NCBI RefSeq assembly: GCF_003350005.1
Contig: NZ_QLKS01000001.1
Location: 787,946 to 851,945 of the forward strand
Direction: 5' to 3'
Length of the DNA stretch: 64,000 bases
Source of the DNA: Psychrobacter proteolyticus
GTDB lineage: Bacteria > Pseudomonadota > Gammaproteobacteria > Pseudomonadales > Moraxellaceae
Position numbers and translations under genes: made by a program. A model generated the notes under the pieces. It was not told where the DNA came from. It ran no database searches and worked only from the letters and a program-made list of their open reading frames with translations. This document shows, in pieces, positions 25,545 to 34,314 of this stretch (the first letter of the stretch is position 1; each line of letters begins with the position of its first letter).

Positions 25545-26966
25545 ATGATTCATCGGTATTATAAGGACATTGTGAAGCCACTTTCTGCCGTCATGCCAGC
25601 ATTATCATTGTCATTCTCATTAGCATTGGCATTGGGATTCAGCTTAGTGTCTAACGTCGTGATGGCAGGCACGGTCAGCCTGCCAATGAAAACTTTGCAC
25701 AGTCGAATAACCCTGCCAAATGTCAGCCCTGCTAATAGTGCGCTTGCCAACCGCGGGGCTTACGTGGCGCGTACCGCTGACTGTATGGCTTGCCACCGTG
25801 ATGACTATAGTGGCGGTGTACCGATTGAGACACCCATTGGCAATATCTATTCGACCAATATCACACCATCGACACGCTATGGTATTGGCAATTATACTGA
25901 ATCTGACTTCAAAAAAGCCTTACGCAAAGGTCGCGCACCCGGTCATCAGATCTATCCTGCTATGCCTTACCCGTCCTATCATGGACTGACGGATGATGAC
26001 GTCAGTGCCTTATTTGCTTATTTCCAGACCGTACCTATCGTAGACAAACCACCTGAAAAAAACACTCATTTGCCTTTCCCGTTAAATATTCGTGGCTTAA
26101 TGCTGGCATGGAATGTCATCAATGTGCCCTCTACTGAAAACCGCTCAGGGCTGACGACAACCCAGCAGCGCGGTGAATATTTGGTCAATAACTTAGAGCA
26201 CTGCGGCACTTGTCATACGCCGCGTAACCTAACCCAAGGTCTTGATAAAGATCGTTATTTATCCGGTGCACCACTTGGTAAATGGTTTGCACCAAATATC
26301 ACCCCTGACAACGATACGGGTATCGGCCTTTGGAGCGAAATGGATATCGTGACTTACCTGCGTACAGGAACGCTTGATAAGCGCGCTTACGCGGGCGGGC
26401 CAATGGCAGAAGCCGTGGCGCACAGTACACGCTATCTCACTGACGAAGACCTGATCGCGATGGCGTCTTATCTAAAAGTCGTCCCAGCCATTAAGACCGA
26501 TGACTATTTGATACCTGTCAATGTGTCTCGCCTACCGCAGCCAGTCAGCAACTCTATTACTTATAACTTACTGGAGCAAAAAGACTATCTGGCGCAGGCT
26601 AAAACGAATACTGTCAACAGTGCCAACAATAATGGTCTGAACAGCAACTCACCAAAAGACTTATATTTAGCACATTGCGCCAGTTGTCATGGCGTTGACG
26701 GTTACGCCCAGCCTGATGCACGCTATACATCCATCGTTGGCCTCAGTAGTATTCGCCGCGTAAAACCTGATGTGCTCGTTGGCGTGATTGCCTTTGGCGC
26801 GAAAGGTGCATTTAACACAGCACCAAAAATGCCCGGCTTCTCAAAAGATTTAAGCCCTGCACAAATCGCTAGCATTACTAATTATGTACGGGTTACGTTT
26901 GGTGGTCTACCAAACAGCGATGTCAGCGCGGCGAATGTCACGCGCGTGATAAAAGAAAAAAGCTAG
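25545..26966 (+). CDS. Triheme cytochrome c (alcohol-dehydrogenase-type cytochrome subunit)
   Basis: The start is ATG 25545, with AAGGAA upstream, giving 473 residues. After a long signal peptide (cleavage near VVMAG, about residue 41) there are three cytochrome c domains. Their heme sites are CMACH (80-84), CGTCH (220-224) and CASCH (378-382). The pattern of NITPSTRYGIGNYTESDF and NITPDNDTGIGLW is typical of the cytochrome subunits of membrane-bound alcohol, gluconate or aldehyde dehydrogenases, which carry electrons to quinone or an oxidase. Here the partner is not a GMC or PQQ enzyme but a flavin amine oxidase 80 bases downstream, which is unusual. Confidence 0.92.
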   Translation: MIHRYYKDIVKPLSAVMPALSLSFSLALALGFSLVSNVVMAGTVSLPMKTLHSRITLPNVSPANSALANRGAYVARTADCMACHRDDYSGGVPIETPIGNIYSTNITPSTRYGIGNYTESDFKKALRKGRAPGHQIYPAMPYPSYHGLTDDDVSALFAYFQTVPIVDKPPEKNTHLPFPLNIRGLMLAWNVINVPSTENRSGLTTTQQRGEYLVNNLEHCGTCHTPRNLTQGLDKDRYLSGAPLGKWFAPNITPDNDTGIGLWSEMDIVTYLRTGTLDKRAYAGGPMAEAVAHSTRYLTDEDLIAMASYLKVVPAIKTDDYLIPVNVSRLPQPVSNSITYNLLEQKDYLAQAKTNTVNSANNNGLNSNSPKDLYLAHCASCHGVDGYAQPDARYTSIVGLSSIRRVKPDVLVGVIAFGAKGAFNTAPKMPGFSKDLSPAQIASITNYVRVTFGGLPNSDVSAANVTRVIKEKS

Positions 26967-27047
26967 CCATAAAACCAACTATAAAAATGCGCTCTAATCT
27001 TCGCTTCTTATAATAATGTAAAGACTCAGCACGATAAGGATAGTCCT

Positions 27048-28649
27048 ATGAATGACCTGCTCCAATCCCCTACGCGTCGGCAACTGCTCTCCATGATAGG
27101 CAAGACGGCAGGCGCGACCGCGATGTATCAAGCGATGACCACGTTGGGGTTTGCATCTGAGTCGAGCTTTAAAGAAGAAATGAAACTCAAGGGCGCACCA
27201 GCTGGTGCCAGTATCGTGATTTTGGGTGCAGGATTGGGCGGGCTTACTGCGGCCTATGAGCTACGCAAAGCAGGCTATAAAGTAACCGTGCTCGAGTACC
27301 AAAATCGCGGCGGTGGACGTAGCTGGACGCTCAATAGCGGTGATAAATATACGGAGCTGGGCGGTGCTGAAGTCACGTGCGACTTTAAACAAGGCAATTA
27401 CTTTAATGGTGGGCCATGGCGATTACCCATCCACCACTACGCGGTCTTTCATTACTGCAAAAAATTCGGTGTGGCACTACAACCCTTTATCCAAACCAAT
27501 GATCGTGCTTATCTGCATCGTACCAATCACTTCAATGGTGCACCGCAGCGCTTAGGCGAAGTGCAAAGCGATATTCGCGGTTATGTGTCAGAGTTATTGT
27601 CTAAAGCGGTGAATAAAGGCAGTCTCGACAGTACCGTTGATAAAGAAGACAAAGAAAAACTACTTGAGGGCCTAAAAGGCTGGGGCGTTCTGGATAACAA
27701 CTATCGCTATTTAAAAAGTCATGAAACGGGTAAGCATCGTGGCTATAGTGTGTATCCAGGTGGTGGTTTGATGCCTGATGCCAAGCCGTCAGCGCCTTTA
27801 CCAATGGACAAGCTATTGGACTCAGGCATGTGGTCGGATATTTATACCAACTATACTGTCCATGTGCATCAACCAACGATGTTTCAGCCTGTCGGCGGTA
27901 TGGGGAAAATCGGTGATGCGTTCACGCGTGAGTGTCGCGAAATGATTACCTTCAATGCCAAAGTCACCAAAATCAATCAAGACGAGACGGGCGTCACCGT
28001 TGACTATGTCGATAGCAATAGCCCTGACGGTGCTACCAAAACGATGCGCGCGGATTGGTGCATTTGTAATATTCCCTTATCCATATTGACGCAGATGGAT
28101 ATCAACGTCTCCGCGCCAATGAAACAAGCCATGGCAGCCGTTCCTTATGATAGCTCTTACAAAGTGGGCTTGGAGTTTAAACGACGGTTTTGGGAAGAGG
28201 ATGAATGGATCTATGGCGGCATCACCTATACTGATCTGCCGATCACCCAAATCTCCTATCCGTCACAGGATATGTTTAGCTCAGGCTCAGGTGTGCTACT
28301 TGGTGCTTATGGATTTGGCGAGACTTCGTACAAATTTAACTCATTGACACCCAAAGAACGTATCAACGCGGCGCTCGCCTATGGCAAACAGATTCATCCA
28401 CAATATACCAAGGAGTTCCGCTCGGGCACATCTGTCGCATGGCACCGTATCCCTTGGTCGCTTGGCTGTTATGGTATCTGGAGCGAGTCCAGCCGTGAGC
28501 AGTACTATGAGACACTCTGCGAAATTGACCACCGTATCGTACTGGCAGGTGAGCACTGTTCGCACATTCCTGCGTGGCAAGAAGGCGCGATTCTATCTGG
28601 TATGGATGCCGCCAAACGCTTGCACCAAAAGGCCAAAAAGCTTGGGTAG
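27048..28649 (+). CDS. Flavin monoamine oxidase-family dehydrogenase, exported by Tat
   Basis: The 533-residue protein begins with a twin-arginine-like signal (TRRQLLSMIGKTAG, about residues 9-22). It then shows the FAD dinucleotide motif ILGAGLGGLTAAYELRKAGY (about 58-77), GGRSWT, and the C-terminal flavin motif AGEHCSHIPAWQEGAILSG. This is the amine oxidase (MAO, LAAO, NicA2) superfamily. Being placed between cytochromes c suggests it gives electrons to them rather than to oxygen, as shown for the nicotine enzyme NicA2. AAGGATA precedes the start. The amine or amino-acid substrate is unknown. Confidence 0.85.
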   Translation: MNDLLQSPTRRQLLSMIGKTAGATAMYQAMTTLGFASESSFKEEMKLKGAPAGASIVILGAGLGGLTAAYELRKAGYKVTVLEYQNRGGGRSWTLNSGDKYTELGGAEVTCDFKQGNYFNGGPWRLPIHHYAVFHYCKKFGVALQPFIQTNDRAYLHRTNHFNGAPQRLGEVQSDIRGYVSELLSKAVNKGSLDSTVDKEDKEKLLEGLKGWGVLDNNYRYLKSHETGKHRGYSVYPGGGLMPDAKPSAPLPMDKLLDSGMWSDIYTNYTVHVHQPTMFQPVGGMGKIGDAFTRECREMITFNAKVTKINQDETGVTVDYVDSNSPDGATKTMRADWCICNIPLSILTQMDINVSAPMKQAMAAVPYDSSYKVGLEFKRRFWEEDEWIYGGITYTDLPITQISYPSQDMFSSGSGVLLGAYGFGETSYKFNSLTPKERINAALAYGKQIHPQYTKEFRSGTSVAWHRIPWSLGCYGIWSESSREQYYETLCEIDHRIVLAGEHCSHIPAWQEGAILSGMDAAKRLHQKAKKLG

Positions 28650-28736
28650 CAGTGTCTTTTTAATAAGCTTCTGTATAACACGTCTATCGTTGAAGCAGGG
28701 ATGATAACAATGAGACTAGGCACATTAGGAACAATT

Positions 28737-29426
28737 ATGAACGTGATGACAGCAAACCCAATAAAATCATCTAGCTCTCTCAGCTCGGGCAAGGCAATAA
28801 TAACGGTCATAATTGGCGGGTCGATAGTGTTAACAACGTTGTCAGGTTGTAGTCAGAATAGAACCAAAAACACAGCTACTATCGCCAACCCGCAGACAGC
28901 ACCCATGGTGTTTGACAACAATTTTGAAAATCAGGCCAGTCGCAATCAAGGTGCATGGGGCGGCGTGTATATGTCCAAAAACGAGTTGGCTGAACCCACC
29001 AGCAATATTGTCGATGTACGCTCAATACCAAAAATGAGCGATGATGCTAGCCTGCAGAAATGGCTCACTAAATTTGAAGGCAGCATCCAAGGCAAAACAG
29101 GGTTCTTTACCACCAATGGTAAAAAACTCTATGATGACTCTTGTGCTGGTTGTCATATGCGAAAAGGTGAAGGCGCGCAAGGAGCAGGCTACTATCCACC
29201 ACTGGCAAATAATAGCAAGATGGAATCGAAGTACTATATTATCAGTGTGTTAATCAATGGTCTGCGCGGTATGCCATCGTTCCACCGCATGATGAGCGAT
29301 GAGCAAATAGCAGCCGTCACACAATACGTACATAGTGATCTAAACAATTTCACAGATAAGGTTACGACTGCTAATGTCTCACAGCTACGCCATGACTTTC
29401 CACCCGGTTCAGACCCGAGTGAATAG
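28737..29426 (+). CDS. Monoheme cytochrome c lipoprotein
   Basis: The start ATG 28737 has AGGA six bases before it and leads into a lipoprotein signal with lipobox LSGC (Cys38). In-frame ATGs at 28701 and 28710 are less favoured. The 229-residue product has one class I heme site, CAGCH (136-140), followed by ANNSKM and a likely axial methionine in GMPSFHRMMSDE. It should be anchored at the periplasmic face of a membrane. It is the last gene of the yceI-cytochrome-oxidase set and could accept electrons directly from the flavin enzyme. Confidence 0.88.
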   Translation: MNVMTANPIKSSSSLSSGKAIITVIIGGSIVLTTLSGCSQNRTKNTATIANPQTAPMVFDNNFENQASRNQGAWGGVYMSKNELAEPTSNIVDVRSIPKMSDDASLQKWLTKFEGSIQGKTGFFTTNGKKLYDDSCAGCHMRKGEGAQGAGYYPPLANNSKMESKYYIISVLINGLRGMPSFHRMMSDEQIAAVTQYVHSDLNNFTDKVTTANVSQLRHDFPPGSDPSE

Positions 29427-29483
29427 ATGAGACACACGATGAACTAGCCACCTTATAAAATATTGAAGCTCTTACGACTAGCT

Positions 29484-29897
29484 TTAAATGCGTTCAGGCG
29501 GCACCGAATATGTACCAACCACATGAGCCACGATATCATCAGAGCCTTCTGAGTAAAGAGACACCTCACCTACTATCAGTGTGCGCCCTACCTTCATTAA
29601 AGTACATTCGGCGATAATACGTGCATCTGCTGATGGCTTACGCAAAAAGTTGATGGTCAGACTCGTCGTCACCGTTAATGGAACGATACCGATTTTTCCG
29701 AGTATCGCCACATAGATGGCGACATCAGCAACGGCCATCATGACAGGGCCAGAGACTGTGCCACCGGGACGCAGCTCATTTATACCAACCTCGTGCGATA
29801 AGGTCGCGCCATTTTCACTGACTGCCTCAACGATACATTTGGTTTGGGGAAACTCCAATGCCATAAAGGCACTGATTTCTTCTTTGGTTGCAGACAT
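29484..29897 (-). CDS. PaaI-family hotdog thioesterase
   Basis: The 137-residue protein has a single hotdog domain with ELRPGGTVSGPVMMAVADVA (about 41-60), the helix that carries the catalytic Asp-containing motif in PaaI-type acyl-CoA thioesterases. The family hydrolyses aromatic or medium-chain acyl-CoA esters. AAGGAAG precedes the ATG. It is the last of a run of minus-strand genes after ktrB-ktrA and a DUF3124 lipoprotein, but a functional link is not evident. Confidence 0.85.
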   Translation of the reverse strand: MSATKEEISAFMALEFPQTKCIVEAVSENGATLSHEVGINELRPGGTVSGPVMMAVADVAIYVAILGKIGIVPLTVTTSLTINFLRKPSADARIIAECTLMKVGRTLIVGEVSLYSEGSDDIVAHVVGTYSVPPERI

Positions 29898-29947
29898 AAC
29901 GCTTCCTTGAATTGAACTGTCCTTGTTATTTCACTGAATACATTCTA

Positions 29948-30490
29948 TCAATGTACTACTGGCGTACCTTCTGTACTAAAGGCAAATCCTTTATTACTGA
30001 AATTACCAATCATGACTGCTTCGATAACTGGTTTGACGGTCTCATCCACGCCTTCGACGTCGATAATAAAGTTAGCACCTGAGCCACCACTGTCATCTTC
30101 TTTTTCTATAATATAGTTCAACGTTGCCATTGGCGGTAGTTCTATCGGGCCATCAATATATGATTTTACGAAGTCACCATTGGTATTGTAGTAATCGATT
30201 TTATTGATATAAAGCGGTTTATCTAAGGTAGTATTACGTACGCTAAGCGTTGCAGATAACAATACTTTTTGGTTCTCACTGTCTGAGTAAATGTCAGAGT
30301 AAATAGGCACATAAAAAGTTTGCTGATAACTCATTTTGCTATGATCTGGTTTATCAGTCACTGCAAGCTCAGCAATCGGATCTTGGTGTTTTTCCGAAAA
30401 CATGACATTTGGATCTTTTGCAGACGGATCACAGCTTGATAGGAATACCATAACAGCGACCAATAGAATAGATATACTGCTTTTATTCAT
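29948..30490 (-). CDS. DUF3124-domain lipoprotein
   Basis: The 180-residue product has a lipoprotein signal (MNKSSISILLVAVMVFLSSC, Cys20). The mature region, with QTFYVPIYSDIYSDSENQK followed by LSATLSVRNTT and DYYNTNGDFV, corresponds to the DUF3124 family, which has no assigned function. CAGGAGAAG precedes the ATG. It lies 44 bases after ktrA on the same strand, so it may be co-transcribed with potassium uptake. The reason for that pairing is unknown. Confidence 0.75.
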   Translation of the reverse strand: MNKSSISILLVAVMVFLSSCDPSAKDPNVMFSEKHQDPIAELAVTDKPDHSKMSYQQTFYVPIYSDIYSDSENQKVLLSATLSVRNTTLDKPLYINKIDYYNTNGDFVKSYIDGPIELPPMATLNYIIEKEDDSGGSGANFIIDVEGVDETVKPVIEAVMIGNFSNKGFAFSTEGTPVVH

Positions 30491-30533
30491 AAACTTCTCC
30501 TGTATCCTTTCATGTCACTGCGATTGCAAGCCG

Positions 30534-31235
30534 TTATTTAATTTTTACACCCACACTACGTAAGAACTGATTTATGTGTTTGTTCGCGCCATAAATGACC
30601 AATACATCGTGGTCTTGCAGTACTTGCTCAGGCGTTGCCAAGCCTTGAATACTAGGCTTGCTCTGCGTACGACCGAAACTGTCTTCATAATACTCATAGC
30701 GTAAGGTACTAAGCAATCGGATATTGAACTTTTGCTCCACCCGTAACTCATCAATGGTCTTGCCAACCAACACATTTGGAATCTTGATTTCCACCATACT
30801 AAAATTATCGCTTAGTTCGAACGAATCCACAAAGTGGCTTAGTGATAATCGTTTGGCCCAACGATTGGCCGCTTCTTTTTCAGGATAAATAATGTCATCG
30901 ACACCGATGGCTTGCAGGACTTTTTTGTGCAGCGGGTTGATACTGCGGCTGATCAAACGTTTTGCTTTTAGGGTCTTAAATAGCGCCGTTGCCATCACAT
31001 TAGCGCCTTGATCTTCCCCAATAGCCACAATGACGGTATCGGTATCAACGATTGGTAATCCGCTTACGGTATACTCATCCGTGGCATCCATGCAGAGTGT
31101 ATGAGAAATAACTTCCTTATAGGCTTCTACCCTTTGCATACTACTGTCAATGGCGATCACTTCGTGACCTTGGCGCGTTAATGCTGCTCCCAACGACGCA
31201 CCAAAATTCCCCAACCCTACGATGATGTATTTCAT
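30534..31235 (-). CDS. ktrA: KtrA/TrkA-type potassium channel regulatory subunit
   Basis: The 233-residue protein has an RCK_N Rossmann domain from the start (KYIIVGLGNFGASLGAAL with an acidic residue after strand 2, IAIDSS). An RCK_C domain follows from about residue 145 (MVEIKIPNVLVGKTIDELRV). It is a single-RCK protein, like KtrA rather than the double-length TrkA. It forms a cytoplasmic ring that gates the membrane subunit by binding nucleotides. It lies downstream of the ktrB gene, separated by about 78 bases. Confidence 0.88.
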   Translation of the reverse strand: MKYIIVGLGNFGASLGAALTRQGHEVIAIDSSMQRVEAYKEVISHTLCMDATDEYTVSGLPIVDTDTVIVAIGEDQGANVMATALFKTLKAKRLISRSINPLHKKVLQAIGVDDIIYPEKEAANRWAKRLSLSHFVDSFELSDNFSMVEIKIPNVLVGKTIDELRVEQKFNIRLLSTLRYEYYEDSFGRTQSKPSIQGLATPEQVLQDHDVLVIYGANKHINQFLRSVGVKIK

Positions 31236-31313
31236 AACCTAAATGACCTTTTTTAATATTTTTTGATATCTCTTTGCTTGTTTTTGCGCGTGCAACCGTA
31301 TGTTTACGACAAT

Positions 31314-33074
31314 TTAATTGATCGTTATTTCCTCAGTTGGATAGCGGTAATTGCGTTGGCGCATATTTTTGAGTAGCGCAATGAATATCGTCAGCATACT
31401 GACACGCCCAACAAACATGATGACCGAAACCACCACTTTGCTAAAGTCCGATAAATCTGCTGTCAAATTCAAACTCAGCCCCACAGTACTATAGGCAGAA
31501 GCACACTCAAACACCACTTTAATCAAATCAAGCTCTGGCTGGTCATAACTGATGAGTGTCACGCCTATACCAATGACCAATAAAGACAACCACATAATAG
31601 AAAACGCACGGCGCACGGAGATCTCCGCAATCTGGCGTTTGAATACTTCTATCTTGGTCTGCCCGCGTGCCAAACTCAATGTATTTAATAGGGCAATCGC
31701 AAAGGTACTAGTCTTGATACCACCACCTGTCGAGTTTGGAGACGCCCCAATCCACATCAGAAATATCGTTAACATGACTGTTGGAAAGGTCAACTCACCC
31801 ATATCAATCACATTGAATCCAGCAGTTCTCGGCGTAGCAGCCGTAAAAAATCCTGTGATAAGTTTACCTAAAAGACTGGTATGGTCAGCGAGCACATTAT
31901 TGTATTCAAATATCATTACCCCGATCAGACCAGTCAACAATAACGCACCGGTCGTAATCAACGTAATGCGGCTATTAATATTCAGCAACCAAGGCTGATA
32001 AATATAGTGCCGGTCATTGCGATATATCAGTCGTTCAGCACGATGGCGCAGATAGCGCAGTACATTGACTACGATAGTGAAGCCCATACCACCAAAAATA
32101 AATGTCATCGCAATGATAAGCTGTAGAGGATAATTAAAGCGTAGCGAATCATCGTACAAGCCAGCACTAAAGGTAGAAAACCCAGCATTACAAAAGGCTG
32201 AAATCGCATGAAAGACCGAAAAGAATAATTGCTCAGACCAGTCCATATCAGGCACATCATATATACTGATATAAATCAGCGCAGCCGCCACTGCCTCAAC
32301 GGCAAAAGTAACGTATAAGATAGACTTGAGTGTCGATACCACATCACCCATACCTCGCATATAAGACATCTCGCTGATACTTGCTTGCGTCTCGTAGCTG
32401 ACACCACCCTTAAAAAAGTAACTAAAATACGTGACAAAGGTCAAAATACCTAAGCCACCGATTTGTATCAAACCCATAATAATGACTTGGCCAAAAGTCG
32501 TAAAATAGGTAGCTGTATCCACTACGATAAGCCCTGTCACACAAACCGCACTGGTCGCGGTAAAGAGTGCATCAATAAAAGATAATGGCTGCGTTGTCGC
32601 ATTAGGCATCATCAACAGCAAGGCACCAACAAGCACCACGGCCAAAAAGCTCAAAATAAAGAATTGTGCCGGATGTAGAAAGGTGCGATTGAGATTGAAA
32701 TTGTGATCAGAGAGTTCGCGGATGAAGGTGACAAACACGGCGATTTTTATCGCGACAAAGCCATCAACAGCGGCGGCCAATCCAGAACGAACTAAGTCCG
32801 TAAAGTGCGCTGTCAATAGAATGACAATCGCTATACTGGTAAAAGTGTCAAAAACTGCAACTTTATTGAGCGTTAGCAGCTTTTTTGTGTAGACATAACG
32901 GCCAACCGTTACCACAAAACTCAGAAAAATAATGACCAAATAAAAAATGTGGAAAATTTGTTGTATCCACGTCGGTAGCGTAAAGCCACTATCTAACAAG
33001 GCAATCGCTACCCCGATGATGCTAAAGAGAATCGTAAAGTTGTTTAATAAGCGATAACGCGTGGCTGCATTCAT
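31314..33074 (-). CDS. ktrB: KtrB/TrkH-type potassium uptake membrane subunit
   Basis: From ATG 33074 the protein is 586 residues; a TTG seven codons upstream is an alternative start. The four pore-loop repeats can be followed: TATSAVCVTGLIVVD (first), HAISAFCNAGFSTF (second), TAATPRTAGFNVIDM (third) and ASAYSTVGLSLNLT (fourth), each around a selectivity glycine. It is longer than typical KtrB because of an N-terminal membrane extension of about 130 residues. It imports potassium, probably with sodium, and pairs with the regulator encoded next. This would suit osmotic adjustment along with the bet genes. Confidence 0.9.
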   Translation of the reverse strand: MNAATRYRLLNNFTILFSIIGVAIALLDSGFTLPTWIQQIFHIFYLVIIFLSFVVTVGRYVYTKKLLTLNKVAVFDTFTSIAIVILLTAHFTDLVRSGLAAAVDGFVAIKIAVFVTFIRELSDHNFNLNRTFLHPAQFFILSFLAVVLVGALLLMMPNATTQPLSFIDALFTATSAVCVTGLIVVDTATYFTTFGQVIIMGLIQIGGLGILTFVTYFSYFFKGGVSYETQASISEMSYMRGMGDVVSTLKSILYVTFAVEAVAAALIYISIYDVPDMDWSEQLFFSVFHAISAFCNAGFSTFSAGLYDDSLRFNYPLQLIIAMTFIFGGMGFTIVVNVLRYLRHRAERLIYRNDRHYIYQPWLLNINSRITLITTGALLLTGLIGVMIFEYNNVLADHTSLLGKLITGFFTAATPRTAGFNVIDMGELTFPTVMLTIFLMWIGASPNSTGGGIKTSTFAIALLNTLSLARGQTKIEVFKRQIAEISVRRAFSIMWLSLLVIGIGVTLISYDQPELDLIKVVFECASAYSTVGLSLNLTADLSDFSKVVVSVIMFVGRVSMLTIFIALLKNMRQRNYRYPTEEITIN

Positions 33075-33327
33075 AGCCTGAGTCCATGACGACAATAACC
33101 ACGATACTTATACTCCTTTTTTGTCGTATTCACAAAAATTGATTTAAGTTAATCGTAACCAATTATTGAGTTATAGCGATTACTGATAACCCACATGATA
33201 ATAATCTGGATACTGGCCATCTAGGTGCTAATCACCTAGCTACAGACAATCAGAGCGAGAAAAAGGTACTCGCAGGGACATAATGACTTTAATGGTTCTA
33301 TCGCCTAATACACAATTATTAAATCTC

Positions 33328-34257
33328 TTATTTTACTTTTGCTATTTTTACGCCGCCCCATGTCACCAGTGCCACGCCAATGGCTATCAACGTAGCACCT
33401 AAAAATAAACCTTCTGGTGGACTCTCCCCTTGCAAAAAAATAGCGATGGGAATGCCCACGATAGCCCCTACTGCACCCAACAAACTCAGCAACACGGGTC
33501 CACCTGTTTTTTGCAATAGGAATAATAGTAAAAACTGTCCAGCAAATACGCATGCTTGTGTAGCCATCATGCTTAGCGGCAACCAATTCTCTAAAGGTAC
33601 TGCAATAGAGAAGTCTGACATCATACTGAATAAACCTAGCAGCAGCGCTGCCGCAATCAACATACCTGGAGCGAGTGCGCCAGAAGACGCATCATCAGGC
33701 CAGCGTAACGTCCGATATATATTGCCAATAGCGAGTAGCACTGGACCAAAAAGCGCGACTAAAATCCAAAACACACTAGAATCGGGCGCAGAGAATTTAT
33801 GCACAGCTAATGCTCCTGCTCCAATGAGTGCCGCGATGACCCCAAGCGCACGGACAATATAAAATTGCTCTATACGTAGTATCAGCGCGCCAAGATAAGT
33901 TAGAAGTGGCGGCAATGAGAGGATTAAGGCGACAAAACCTGCGCCCACATGAGGAATAGCAGAAAATAATAATAAGTTGGCGGCCGCGACACTGACAAGC
34001 GCCGCGACAAAGTAATACTCTAAGCTGCGCGCATTAAGAGGAGGAAGTTCTTTTCTGATGAGCGCTATCATAAATAAAATAACAGCAGCGCCAGTAATCG
34101 ACCAAAACAAAAACCCTAATGGGGTCAGACCGACATCGATAGCGTATTTTGCCACATTGGTCGAGATACCAGTGAGTGTACCGCCTGCCAGTAGACAAAC
34201 AAAAGGTATCAGCCAAGTGGTCTTGTAAATACTGGTTTGTTTGAGCGAGTCATTCAT
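33328..34257 (-). CDS. EamA-family (DMT) transporter
   Basis: The 309-residue protein has about ten predicted helices in two EamA halves, with FVALILSLPPLLTYLGALIL closing the first half and GAVGAIVGIPIAIFLQGE in the second. It is a drug/metabolite transporter, usually an exporter of amino acids or metabolites. It lies 57 bases downstream of a flavin oxidoreductase gene on the same strand and may be co-transcribed with it. The substrate is unknown. Confidence 0.88.
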   Translation of the reverse strand: MNDSLKQTSIYKTTWLIPFVCLLAGGTLTGISTNVAKYAIDVGLTPLGFLFWSITGAAVILFMIALIRKELPPLNARSLEYYFVAALVSVAAANLLLFSAIPHVGAGFVALILSLPPLLTYLGALILRIEQFYIVRALGVIAALIGAGALAVHKFSAPDSSVFWILVALFGPVLLAIGNIYRTLRWPDDASSGALAPGMLIAAALLLGLFSMMSDFSIAVPLENWLPLSMMATQACVFAGQFLLLFLLQKTGGPVLLSLLGAVGAIVGIPIAIFLQGESPPEGLFLGATLIAIGVALVTWGGVKIAKVK

Positions 34258-34314
34258 CGACTATCCTATTGGATGACGAATTTTCTTAGTCATGTTAGAT
34301 GGCTTTTATAATAG

